A stretch of DNA of 52,690 nucleotides from Frankia sp. RB7. Lineage in GTDB: Bacteria; Pseudomonadota; Alphaproteobacteria; Rhizobiales; Xanthobacteraceae. Below the pieces are notes generated by a model. That model saw only the letters and a list, made by a program, of their open reading frames with translations. It had not been told where the DNA came from and searched no databases. Made by a program: the position numbers and the translations under genes. The first letter of the stretch is position 1, and each line of letters begins with the position of its first letter. The stretch lies in assembly GCA_030403585.1 (NCBI GenBank), contig JAUEPE010000047.1:1-52690 (forward strand). The letters run 5' to 3'. Below, piece after piece: positions 23,914-31,222 of this stretch.

Positions 23914-26199
23914 CTATCCATTAACACGTTCGACACGGGCGACGACCGCCTTGGCGCGCAGCTGGGCCAGGATCGCGCTCAAATGCTTGAGATCGTAGAC
24001 TTCGAGATCGATCGTCGTCTCCGTGAAGTCGGGCGAGCGGCGCTGCATGCTGATATTGTCGATGTTGCCGTCATGCTCGGCAATCACGGTCGCGATCTGC
24101 GCCAGTGCGCCGGGCTCGTTGACGTTCTCGACCTTGATGCGCGCCGGGAAGCGTTGCGGGGCGGAATCCTCGATGTCCCAGCGGACGTCGAGCCAGCGCT
24201 CCGGCTCCTCCTCGAAATCCTTCAGCGCCGGCGACTGGATCGGATAGATCGTGATCCCCTCGCCCGGCGTGACGATGCCGACGATGCGATCGCCCGGCAC
24301 GGCGCCGCCGTTCGGCGCGAACTTCACCGGCAGGTCGGAATTGTTTCCGCCTATGGGGATCGCAACCGGGCTGCGCGACGGCTCGAGCGCCTTCTCCTTG
24401 AGCTTGGCGGCGAGCCCCTTCTTGACGCCGTAGCGCGCGACGCGCTCCTCCTTGTAGTCGGGATACATCGCGCGCGCGACGTGGGAGGCCTTGATCTCGC
24501 CGCGGCCGACCGCCGCCATGACGTCCTCGATCGAGGTGCGCGCCAGCCGCGGCAGCGCACCCTTGAGCTTGTCGTCGGCGTATTCGATCTTGGCGCGCTC
24601 GAACAGACGCTCGACGATGCGCCGGCCGAGACCGACATATTGATCGCGCACCGCGGTACGCGTTGCGCGCCGGATCGCGGCGCGCGCCTTGCCGGTGACC
24701 GCGAGCGTCTCCCAGGCCGAGGGCGGCGCGGACTGCGCTTCCGAGGTCAGCACCTCGACTTCGTCACCATTCTGAAGTTCGGACGACAACGGCGCGAACT
24801 GGCCGTTGATCTTGCAGCCGACCGCGCTGTTGCCGACGTCGGTGTGCACGGCATAGGCGAAGTCGATCACATTGGCATGGCGCGGCAGCGCGATCAGCTT
24901 GCCCTTCGGGGTGAAGCAGAACACCTGGTCGTGGAACAGCTCGAGCTTGGTGTGCTCGAGGAATTCCTCGGGGTTGGCGCTCTCCGAGAGGATGCCGATG
25001 GTGTGGCGCAGCCAGGCGAACGCGGTGGACTCGCGCTTGAGGAATTCGGTCGGCGAGCCCACGCCTTCCTTGTAGAACACGTGCGCCGCGATGCCGCGCT
25101 CGGCGATCTGGTCCATCGCCTCCGTGCGGATCTGGAGCTCGACGCGCTGGTTGCCGGGGCCGATCACGGTGGTGTGGATCGAGCGGTAGTCGTTCTGCTT
25201 CGGCGTCGAGATGTAGTCCTTGAAACGCCCAGGCACGACCGGCCAGGTGGTGTGGACGATGCCGAGCGCGCGATAGCAGGCCTCGATGTCGTTGACGACG
25301 ACGCGGAAGCCGAAGATGTCGGACAATTGCTCGAAGCCGACCGACTTGCGCTCCATCTTGGTCCAGATCGAAAACGGCTTCTTGCGGCGGCCATAGACCC
25401 GCGCGCCGAGCCCCCGATGGCGCAGATTGTTGGAGAGCTGGTCCTCGATCTCGCCGATCAGATTGCGGTTGCGCTCGGCGAGCGCATCGAGCCGCTGCAT
25501 CACCACCGAATAAGCTTCGGGATCGAGGGTGCGGAAGGACAAATCCTCCAGCTCCTCGCGCATTTCCTGCATGCCCATGCGCCCTGCCAATGGCGCGTAG
25601 ATGTCGAGCGTCTCCTCGGCAATGCGCCGGCGCGATTCGGTCGGCACGAAGTCGAGCGTGCGCATGTTGTGCAGGCGGTCGGCGAGCTTGACCAGGAGCA
25701 CGCGGACATCGTCGGCAATGGCCAGCAACAATTTGCGCAGGTTTTCGGCCTGCTTGGCCTCGCGCGACACCAGCTCGAGCCGCTTCAGCTTGGTCAGGCC
25801 CTCGACCAGCGCGCCGATTTCAGGGCCGAACAGCTGGTCGATCTCGGCGCGAGTCGCTTCCGTGTCCTCGATCGTGTCGTGCAGCAGCGCGGCGACAATG
25901 GTCGCGTCGTCGAGCTTGAGGTCGGTGAGAATCGCCGCGACTTCGAGCGGATGCGAGAAATACGGATCGCCGGAGGCGCGCGTCTGCGAGCCGTGCGCCT
26001 TCATGGCGTAGACGTAGGCGCGGTTCAGCAGGTCTTCGTTGGTGTTCGGATTGTAGGACCGGACGCGTTCGACGAGGTCATATTGACGCATCATCCGCGC
26101 GCGCGGCTTCGCTGGCCGTGCCACCGGCGCAGTCGGGGCCACGGCAACCGATTCGGTTGCGCCCTGCATCTGCGTGGGTCTGCGGCGTCGATACACCAT
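23914..26199 (-). CDS. rsh: Bifunctional (p)ppGpp synthetase/hydrolase (Rsh)
   Basis: A 761-residue long RelA/SpoT homologue controlling the stringent response. Domains in order: HD hydrolase (about 45-200, ALLHDTIEDTEAT), synthetase (about 255-370, NDYRSIHTTVIGPG), TGS (about 405-470), a helical/zinc-finger-like region, and a C-terminal ACT domain (about 680-755). Both catalytic halves look intact, so it should make and degrade alarmone. Start 26199 is preceded by a GGCAGGACGG stretch. A later in-frame ATG at 26094 (MMRQYDLVERV) would remove a basic N-terminal extension and is also possible. A perfect dyad lies just upstream. Confidence 0.95.
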   Translation of the reverse strand: MVYRRRRPTQMQGATESVAVAPTAPVARPAKPRARMMRQYDLVERVRSYNPNTNEDLLNRAYVYAMKAHGSQTRASGDPYFSHPLEVAAILTDLKLDDATIVAALLHDTIEDTEATRAEIDQLFGPEIGALVEGLTKLKRLELVSREAKQAENLRKLLLAIADDVRVLLVKLADRLHNMRTLDFVPTESRRRIAEETLDIYAPLAGRMGMQEMREELEDLSFRTLDPEAYSVVMQRLDALAERNRNLIGEIEDQLSNNLRHRGLGARVYGRRKKPFSIWTKMERKSVGFEQLSDIFGFRVVVNDIEACYRALGIVHTTWPVVPGRFKDYISTPKQNDYRSIHTTVIGPGNQRVELQIRTEAMDQIAERGIAAHVFYKEGVGSPTEFLKRESTAFAWLRHTIGILSESANPEEFLEHTKLELFHDQVFCFTPKGKLIALPRHANVIDFAYAVHTDVGNSAVGCKINGQFAPLSSELQNGDEVEVLTSEAQSAPPSAWETLAVTGKARAAIRRATRTAVRDQYVGLGRRIVERLFERAKIEYADDKLKGALPRLARTSIEDVMAAVGRGEIKASHVARAMYPDYKEERVARYGVKKGLAAKLKEKALEPSRSPVAIPIGGNNSDLPVKFAPNGGAVPGDRIVGIVTPGEGITIYPIQSPALKDFEEEPERWLDVRWDIEDSAPQRFPARIKVENVNEPGALAQIATVIAEHDGNIDNISMQRRSPDFTETTIDLEVYDLKHLSAILAQLRAKAVVARVERVNG

Positions 26200-26214
26200 G
26201 CCGTCCTGCCTTCA

Positions 26215-26237
26215 AACGGACCATGAAACGGTCCGTT
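26215..26237. promoter_or_regulatory. Perfect dyad in the rsh leader
   Basis: AACGGACC and GGTCCGTT, separated by 7 nt, form a perfect 8-bp inverted repeat 16-38 nt upstream of the rsh start. It could be an operator or, in RNA, a small hairpin close to the ribosome site (8-bp stem, 7-nt loop). No known regulator was recognised. Confidence 0.4.
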
Positions 26238-26342
26238 GTATACATCCTAAGCTCCGATCGCGGACACGGCCGATCAATTCAACGACAGGCGCGCGGTGCA
26301 AACCGGCGACGCTATGGTAACCACGAAAACGCCAACAAAAGC

Positions 26343-26370
26343 AAAGGCCCGAACACGGGTTCGGGCCTTT
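26343..26370 (-). terminator. Rho-independent terminator of rpoZ
   Basis: AAAGGCCCGAA and TTCGGGCCTTT form a perfect 11-bp stem around a 6-nt loop, 40 nt beyond the rpoZ stop. Read on the minus strand, the stem is followed by the T-rich TTTGCTTTTGTTGG. It should separate rpoZ from rsh. Confidence 0.8.
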
Positions 26371-26409
26371 GATAAGATCACAAGAAGTCGACGATCGCGA
26401 TTAGGACGA

Positions 26410-26802
26410 TTACTCGTCCTCCTCGGGCTGCTCTTCCGGCGGCGCGAGGCCTTCGAGACCCTTCAGGAGCTCCTCTTCGGTCATGCGCTCAACAGCCACT
26501 TCGGTATCGTCGGCATCGACGCTGGCACCAGCGGAGCCGATCAGCGGCACCGTATCCGGCTCCGGCTCGTCCACCTCGACGAATTTCTGAAGGGAGTGCA
26601 CCAGCTCCTCGCGGAGATCCTCCGGCGAGATGGTCGAGTCGGCAATTTCACGCAAAGATACAACAGGGTTCTTGTCGTTATCGCGGTCAACCGTTAGTTG
26701 TGAACCGGACGAAATCATGCGGGCACGGTGGGCGGCCAGCAGGACCAGGTCAAACCGGTTGTCGACCTTGTCGATACAATCTTCTACGGTGACGCGAGCC
26801 AT
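26410..26802 (-). CDS. rpoZ: RNA polymerase omega subunit
   Basis: A 130-residue omega subunit, which stabilises the beta' subunit and in many bacteria takes part in ppGpp binding. The N-terminal core is typical: MARVTVEDCIDKVDNRFDLV, then AHRARMISSG. The C-terminal half is a long acidic extension (Glu/Asp-rich, ending EEQPEEDE) common in alphaproteobacteria. It lies next to rsh, as is widely conserved, but is separated from it by a terminator. Confidence 0.95.
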   Translation of the reverse strand: MARVTVEDCIDKVDNRFDLVLLAAHRARMISSGSQLTVDRDNDKNPVVSLREIADSTISPEDLREELVHSLQKFVEVDEPEPDTVPLIGSAGASVDADDTEVAVERMTEEELLKGLEGLAPPEEQPEEDE

Positions 26803-27131
26803 AGACTGTCGCTCCGTTGTGGGTGGGACGAAATATGTGGATGATTGGGGCTAGTTATAGGGGCCGGGGCGATTTCGCAAGGCAAATTTGTGATTTGGCC
26901 TCGCCAAACGCCTCTGTTACCTCCAGATTGGGGCTGGGATGGGTGGTTTCCCGGGCTGCCATTGAGGGCGGCGCCGGGTGTATGAAAGTCCGCCATAACT
27001 ATACCTTGATTGCCCCGACTTCTCCGGATTTGCGGTTTCGACGGGTTTCGGCAGGACTTTGAACTGCGCGGCTTGCTGCCGCTGCGCCAACAATAAACGA
27101 ATTTATCACGAACACTACGCGAGCAAACTGA
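26803..27131. other. Intergenic region between divergent rpoZ and NYN genes
   Basis: These 329 bp must hold promoters for rpoZ (minus) and the NYN gene (plus). The right end contains GGTTTCGACGGG (27034-27045), a GCGGC-TTGCT-GCCGC hairpin and GCCAACAATAA (27086-27096). This vaguely recalls the 5' part of tmRNA, but no tRNA-like T arm or CCA end is present. No credible ORF was found. Confidence 0.5.
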
Positions 27132-27776
27132 ATGTCACCTTCCCCTACCAACAAGATTGCGCTCTTCATCGATGGCGCCAATCTCTACGCGACGGCGAAA
27201 ACTCTCGGCTTCGACATCGATTACAAGCGCCTGCTGAAGGAATTTCAGAGCCGCGGGACGCTGTTGCGGGCGTTCTACTACACAGCGATCATCGAGGATC
27301 AGGAATATTCCTCGATCCGCCCCCTGATCGACTGGCTCGACTACAACGGCTACACCGTGGTCACCAAGGCGACCAAGGAGTTCATCGACGCCTCCGGCCG
27401 CCGCAAGGTCAAGGGCAACATGGACATCGAGCTTGCCGTCGATGCCATGGAGCTCGCCGAGCACATCGACCAGATGGTGCTGTTCTCGGGCGACGGCGAC
27501 TTCCGCTCGCTGGTCGAGGCCGTGCAGCGCCGCGGCGTGCGGGTGACGGTGATCTCCACCATCGCCAGCCAGCCGCCGATGATCGCCGACGAGTTGCGCC
27601 GCCAGGCCGACGTCTTCACCGATCTCGTCGAGTTGCAGTCCAAGCTTGGCCGCGACCCGTCCGAGCGCCCTGCCCCGCGCGATCGCGGCGAGCGCGAGGC
27701 GCGCCACCATGCTCCGCAGTTCCTCCAGCGCGCGACCACGATGGCGCCGAGGGGCGATGACGACTTCGAGGAGTGA
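27132..27776 (+). CDS. NYN-domain (LabA/DUF88-type) putative ribonuclease
   Basis: A 214-residue protein with a PIN-like NYN domain over residues 6-165. Acidic metal-site residues are visible in ALFIDGANLYA (Asp14), GNMDIELAVDAM and LFSGDGDFRSLV. The C-terminal 40 residues are Arg/Pro-rich and probably bind nucleic acid or are disordered. NYN proteins are predicted RNases in RNA processing, but few are characterised. Its last 20 nt overlap the uracil-DNA glycosylase start. The ribosome site is weak. Confidence 0.85.
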   Translation: MSPSPTNKIALFIDGANLYATAKTLGFDIDYKRLLKEFQSRGTLLRAFYYTAIIEDQEYSSIRPLIDWLDYNGYTVVTKATKEFIDASGRRKVKGNMDIELAVDAMELAEHIDQMVLFSGDGDFRSLVEAVQRRGVRVTVISTIASQPPMIADELRRQADVFTDLVELQSKLGRDPSERPAPRDRGEREARHHAPQFLQRATTMAPRGDDDFEE

Positions 27777-28431
27777 GGCGGCCCGGTCTGACCGCCAGGC
27801 CTCCACCCTCGTTCCCGACCGTGACTGTCCGCTCTGTCCGCGTCTGGTCGCCTTTCGCGAGGCGAACCGGGCGCGCGAGCCGCTGTGGCACAACGCGCCT
27901 GTCCCGCCGTTCGGCGACATCAAGGCGCGCCTTCTGATCGTCGGTCTCGCGCCGGGGATGCAGGGCGCCAACCGCACCGGCCGCCCCTTCACCGGCGATT
28001 ATGCCGGCGACCTGCTCTACGCCACGCTGCTCGAATACGGCTTTGCCGAGGGCACCTATCAGGCGCGTCCTGACGACGGCATGAAGCTGGTCGATTGCCG
28101 GATCGCCAATGCGGTGCATTGCGTTCCGCCGCAGAACAAGCCGCTGCCGGTCGAGATCAACACCTGCCGCCCGTTTCTCGTCGCCAACCTCGAGACGATG
28201 CCGAACTTGCGCGCGATCGTCGCGCTCGGACGCATTGCGCACGACACGGTGCTCAAGCCGCTGAAGCTGAAGGCCTCGCAAGCCCCCTTCGGCCACGGCG
28301 CCGTGCACCAGGCAGGCGCGTTCAAGCTCTACGACAGCTATCACTGCTCCCGCTACAACACGAACACGGGTGTGCTGACGACGGACATGTTCCGCAGCGT
28401 GTTCGCGAAGATAAAGGCCGATCTCGACTAG
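27757..28431 (+). CDS. Uracil-DNA glycosylase, Fe-S type (family 5-like)
   Basis: A 224-residue uracil/deaminated-base DNA glycosylase. Motif 1 reads GLAPGMQGANRTGRPFTGD, close to the family 5 (UDGb) pattern, and motif 2 reads HCSRYNTNTGVLT. Four cysteines fit an iron-sulfur cluster: Cys24 and Cys27 (DCPLCPRL), then HCVPP and INTC spaced by 14 residues. The ATG at 27757 is preferred to an open frame from 27646, whose extra residues are only an out-of-frame reading of the NYN gene. Overlap with the NYN gene suggests translational coupling. Confidence 0.85.
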   Translation: MTTSRSEAARSDRQASTLVPDRDCPLCPRLVAFREANRAREPLWHNAPVPPFGDIKARLLIVGLAPGMQGANRTGRPFTGDYAGDLLYATLLEYGFAEGTYQARPDDGMKLVDCRIANAVHCVPPQNKPLPVEINTCRPFLVANLETMPNLRAIVALGRIAHDTVLKPLKLKASQAPFGHGAVHQAGAFKLYDSYHCSRYNTNTGVLTTDMFRSVFAKIKADLD

Positions 28432-28432
28432 A

Positions 28433-28482
28433 GCGTTTTCGAGCGAAGTGGCAACCGGTTCGCGTAAAGAAAACGCGTCAAA
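28433..28482 (+). repeat. 50-bp dispersed palindromic repeat, copy A
   Basis: It begins GCGTTTTC and has GAAAACGC near its end (8-bp inverted arms). It matches the reverse complement of 44403-44452 at 46 of 50 positions. It lies directly after the glycosylase stop and before the convergent peroxiredoxin-like stop, so as RNA it could act as a bidirectional 3' hairpin. It resembles the short palindromic elements described from Rhizobiales genomes. Confidence 0.8.
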
Positions 28483-28486
28483 ATAA

Positions 28487-29068
28487 TCAAGCCTTTGCAG
28501 GATTGGCCTTCAGCCAGTCCAGCACATCGCCCGCGTTCCGGTCGGGCGGAAACACCGGATAGAACAATTGGGTGATCCTCGCGTCGTCGACGATCAGCGC
28601 AAGACGCTTGATCAGCGTGAGGCCCGCAACCTCCATCGTCGGCAGATTCAGCGCGCGCGCGAGCACCAGCTTCTCGTCCGAGAGCACCGGGAACGGCAAA
28701 TGCAGCCGCGACGCCATCTCGGTTTGATAGGTGTTGCTCTGGGTCGAAAGGCCGTACACCTGCGAAGCGCCGGCGGCTTTCAGATCGGCGAACAGGTCGC
28801 GAAACGCGCATGTCTGCGGCGTACAGCCTCGCGCGCCCGGGATCATGTCCCAATCGTCGACCAGCGCGATCTTGCCGGGCTCGCCGGTGCGCGGATAGGC
28901 GAACACCACGGTGCGGCCCGGGAGCGCCGACAGATCGACCGAATTGTCATCGGTCGCACGCAGGCTGATCGCGGGCAGCGTCAGGCCCTTCAGATGCGCG
29001 GCACCGCCGTCGTCGGCGGGTGCGGGAATTTGGCTCCAATCGACCTCGAGCAGGTTCTTCTGAGTCAT
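28487..29068 (-). CDS. Peroxiredoxin-like (AhpC/TSA-type) protein
   Basis: A 193-residue thioredoxin-fold protein. A strand TVVFAYPRTGEP is followed by the active-site segment GCTPQTCAFRD (Cys82 and Cys87). This is the Prx_like variant, in which a loop separates the usual YP motif from the peroxidatic Cys and a second Cys follows five residues later, as in atypical (PrxQ-like) 2-Cys enzymes. It probably reduces peroxides in the cytoplasm; no signal peptide is seen. It is 4 nt downstream of smpB and likely co-transcribed. Confidence 0.78.
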   Translation of the reverse strand: MTQKNLLEVDWSQIPAPADDGGAAHLKGLTLPAISLRATDDNSVDLSALPGRTVVFAYPRTGEPGKIALVDDWDMIPGARGCTPQTCAFRDLFADLKAAGASQVYGLSTQSNTYQTEMASRLHLPFPVLSDEKLVLARALNLPTMEVAGLTLIKRLALIVDDARITQLFYPVFPPDRNAGDVLDWLKANPAKA

Positions 29069-29072
29069 ATCG

Positions 29073-29546
29073 CTATCCCCTCGCCCGCATCAGCCGGCCC
29101 TTCTCCCGGCTCCAGTCGCGCTTCTTCTCGGTCTCGCGCTTGTCGTGCAGTTTCTTGCCCTTTGCAACCGCTAGCTGCAGCTTGGCCCGTCCGCGCTCGT
29201 TGAAGTAGAGCTTGAGCGGGATCAGCGTCATGCCCTCGCGGTCGACCGCGCCCATCAGCTTGTTGATCTGCCGGCGGTGCAGCAGCAGCTTTCGCGGCCG
29301 CTTCGGCTCGTGGTTGAAGCGATTGCCCTGGAGGTATTCGGGAATGGTGGCGTTGATCAGCCAGATCTCGCCGTCTTTGGAGTCGGCATAGGACTCCGCA
29401 ATCGTGCTCTTGCCGTTGCGGATCGACTTGACCTCGGTTCCCGTCAGCGCAATGCCTGCCTCGACCGTCTCCTCGATCGCATAGTTGAAGCGGGCCTTGC
29501 GATTTTCCGCCATGACCTTGATAGGACGTTCGTTCTTATCGGCCAT
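29073..29546 (-). CDS. smpB: SsrA-binding protein SmpB
   Basis: A 157-residue SmpB, the tmRNA partner in trans-translation rescue of stalled ribosomes. Characteristic segments are AENRKARFNYAIEETVEAGI, LTGTEVKSIRNGK and KLYFNERGRAKLQLAVAKGKK. The C-terminal basic tail (ETEKKRDWSREKGRLMR) is the part that enters the mRNA channel. No tmRNA gene is evident in the window. The dapA neighbourhood is usual for Rhizobiales. Confidence 0.96.
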   Translation of the reverse strand: MADKNERPIKVMAENRKARFNYAIEETVEAGIALTGTEVKSIRNGKSTIAESYADSKDGEIWLINATIPEYLQGNRFNHEPKRPRKLLLHRRQINKLMGAVDREGMTLIPLKLYFNERGRAKLQLAVAKGKKLHDKRETEKKRDWSREKGRLMRARG

Positions 29547-29619
29547 GACCTACAAAATCCGGACAACAAACCTGATCGAGATGCGTGCGTAAGCTAACAG
29601 TTTGGATGAAGCGCGCGCG

Positions 29620-30063
29620 TCACTTCTTGAGGAGATCGCGGATCTCGGTCAGCAGGACGACCTCCGCCGACGGCTTCGGCGTCTCCGCGGGCTTGGCCTC
29701 TTCCTTGCGCTTCAACGTATTCATGGCGCGGATCACCAGGAACAGCACGAAGGCGACAATGATGAAGTTGATCGTCAGCGTCAGGAAGCTGCCGTAAGCA
29801 AGTACTGCGCCTTGCTTTTTCGCGTCCGCCAAGTTGGTGGCGGTAACCGCCTTCGACATGGGGACGTAGTAGTTCGAGAAGTCGAGGCCGCCGGTTGCGG
29901 CGCCGATGATCGGCATGATGATGTCACCGACCAGCGAAGTGACGATGGCGCCGAAGGCCGCGCCGATAATGACGCCGACCGCGAGGTCGACGACATTGCC
30001 CTTCATGGCGAACTCGCGGAACTCCGTGAGCATCCGCCTGCCCTTTTCGTCGACTGCGCCCAT
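29620..30063 (-). CDS. mscL: Large-conductance mechanosensitive channel
   Basis: A 147-residue MscL, the emergency osmotic release valve of the inner membrane. TM1 is DLAVGVIIGAAFGAIVTSLV, the periplasmic loop carries the SNYYVPMSKAV region, TM2 lies at about residues 88-108, and a cytoplasmic helix ends AEVVLLTEIRDLLKK. Start 30063 has a good GGGGAG ribosome site. The ATG at 30033 (MLTEFREFAMKGN) matches the shorter N-terminus seen in many MscL proteins and is an alternative. Confidence 0.94.
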   Translation of the reverse strand: MGAVDEKGRRMLTEFREFAMKGNVVDLAVGVIIGAAFGAIVTSLVGDIIMPIIGAATGGLDFSNYYVPMSKAVTATNLADAKKQGAVLAYGSFLTLTINFIIVAFVLFLVIRAMNTLKRKEEAKPAETPKPSAEVVLLTEIRDLLKK

Positions 30064-30089
30064 GACAAGCTCCCCTGGTGGCTAATGCG

Positions 30090-30980
30090 TCAGTTGATCA
30101 GACCGGCGTGCACCATGGCGCTGCGCACGGCGACGCGGGTCGGCTCGGAGACCGGCACCATCGGCAGCCGCAGCGTCTCGTCCATCTTGCCGAGCAGCGT
30201 CATTGCATACTTGATCGGCGCCGGATTGCTCTCGATGAAGAGGTTGTTGTGCAGCGGCATCAACTTGTCGTGGATCTTTAGCGCGGTGGCGTGGTCGCCC
30301 TTCGCCCAGGCGGCCTGGAATTCCGAGCACAGCCGCGGCGCGACGTTCGACGTCACCGAAATGCAGCCATGGCCGCCATGGGCCATGTAGCCGAGGATGG
30401 TGGCGTCCTCGCCCGAAAGCTGGTTGAAATCCTCACCCATCGCGGCGCGCTGCTGCGACACGCGCACCATGCTGGCGGTGGCGTCCTTGACGCCGGCGAT
30501 GTTCTTCAGCTCCCACAGCCGCTTCATCGTGTCGACCGACATGTCGATCACCGAGCGCGGCGGGATGTTGTAGATGATGATCGGAATCCCGATCGCATCG
30601 TTGATCGCCTTGAAGTGCTGGTACATGCCTTCCTGGGTCGGCTTGTTGTAGTAGGGCGTCACCACCAGCACGGCGTTGGCCCCCGCCTTCTCGGCGTGCT
30701 GGGCCAGCTCGACGGCTTCCTTGGTGGAGTTGGAGCCGGCGCCGGCGATCACGGGCACGCGCCCCTTGGCCTCCTCGATGCACCATTCGACGACCTTCTT
30801 GTGCTCGTCGTGACTGAGCGTCGGGCTCTCGCCGGTGGTGCCGACCGGGACCAGGCCGTTGGTGCCCTCGGATATCTGCCAATTGACCAGGGATCGAAAT
30901 GCCGACTCGTCCAGCGAGCCGTTCTTGAACGGCGTGACCAAGGCGGTGAACGACCCCCGGAATTTCGTCTTGGCTGCCAT
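30090..30980 (-). CDS. dapA: 4-hydroxy-tetrahydrodipicolinate synthase
   Basis: A 296-residue DapA, which condenses pyruvate and aspartate semialdehyde at the first committed step of lysine and diaminopimelate synthesis. Motifs seen: GTTGESPTLSHDEH, the catalytic Tyr in IIYNIPPRS and the Schiff-base Lys in NIAGVKDATASM. The ATG at 30980 has an excellent GGAGGAAG ribosome site. The frame is open to 31154, but the extra 58 residues are not family-like. It is divergent from the transglycosylase gene. Confidence 0.95.
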   Translation of the reverse strand: MAAKTKFRGSFTALVTPFKNGSLDESAFRSLVNWQISEGTNGLVPVGTTGESPTLSHDEHKKVVEWCIEEAKGRVPVIAGAGSNSTKEAVELAQHAEKAGANAVLVVTPYYNKPTQEGMYQHFKAINDAIGIPIIIYNIPPRSVIDMSVDTMKRLWELKNIAGVKDATASMVRVSQQRAAMGEDFNQLSGEDATILGYMAHGGHGCISVTSNVAPRLCSEFQAAWAKGDHATALKIHDKLMPLHNNLFIESNPAPIKYAMTLLGKMDETLRLPMVPVSEPTRVAVRSAMVHAGLIN

Positions 30981-31222
30981 GGACTTCCTCCGTACGCGGC
31001 GAGAATTTAGAGCAAGCCCCATTCTTATCGGGTCTGTCCCGCCGGTAAAAGACCTGCTGCCGACTGACGCACCGTTTAGGCCGCGATTTTGCCGCGGTGG
31101 TGGTGCAAACCCGGCGAAGGTAAGCGGCTGTTGGTATTTTGTCCGCATATTCAATCAAATACAGCCAGATCTTGTACAGATAGGTCTTGAGCCAATTGAC
31201 TGATTCGGGGCGACGAACCTCC

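Noticed and set aside
23275..26226. 983-residue plus-strand open frame opposite pdxJ and rsh
   Set aside because: It is the antisense reading of high-GC coding DNA; its His/Arg/Asp-rich sequence has no domain pattern.
27034..27131. tmRNA-like segment (GGTTTCGACGGG then GCCAACAATAA) upstream of the NYN gene
   Set aside because: It recalls the 5' part of ssrA and smpB lies nearby, but the presumed tag frame has no stop before the NYN gene, and no T arm, acceptor piece or CCA end was found on either side.
30981..31154. 58-residue N-terminal extension of dapA
   Set aside because: It is not family-like, and the ATG at 30980 has a strong GGAGGAAG site.
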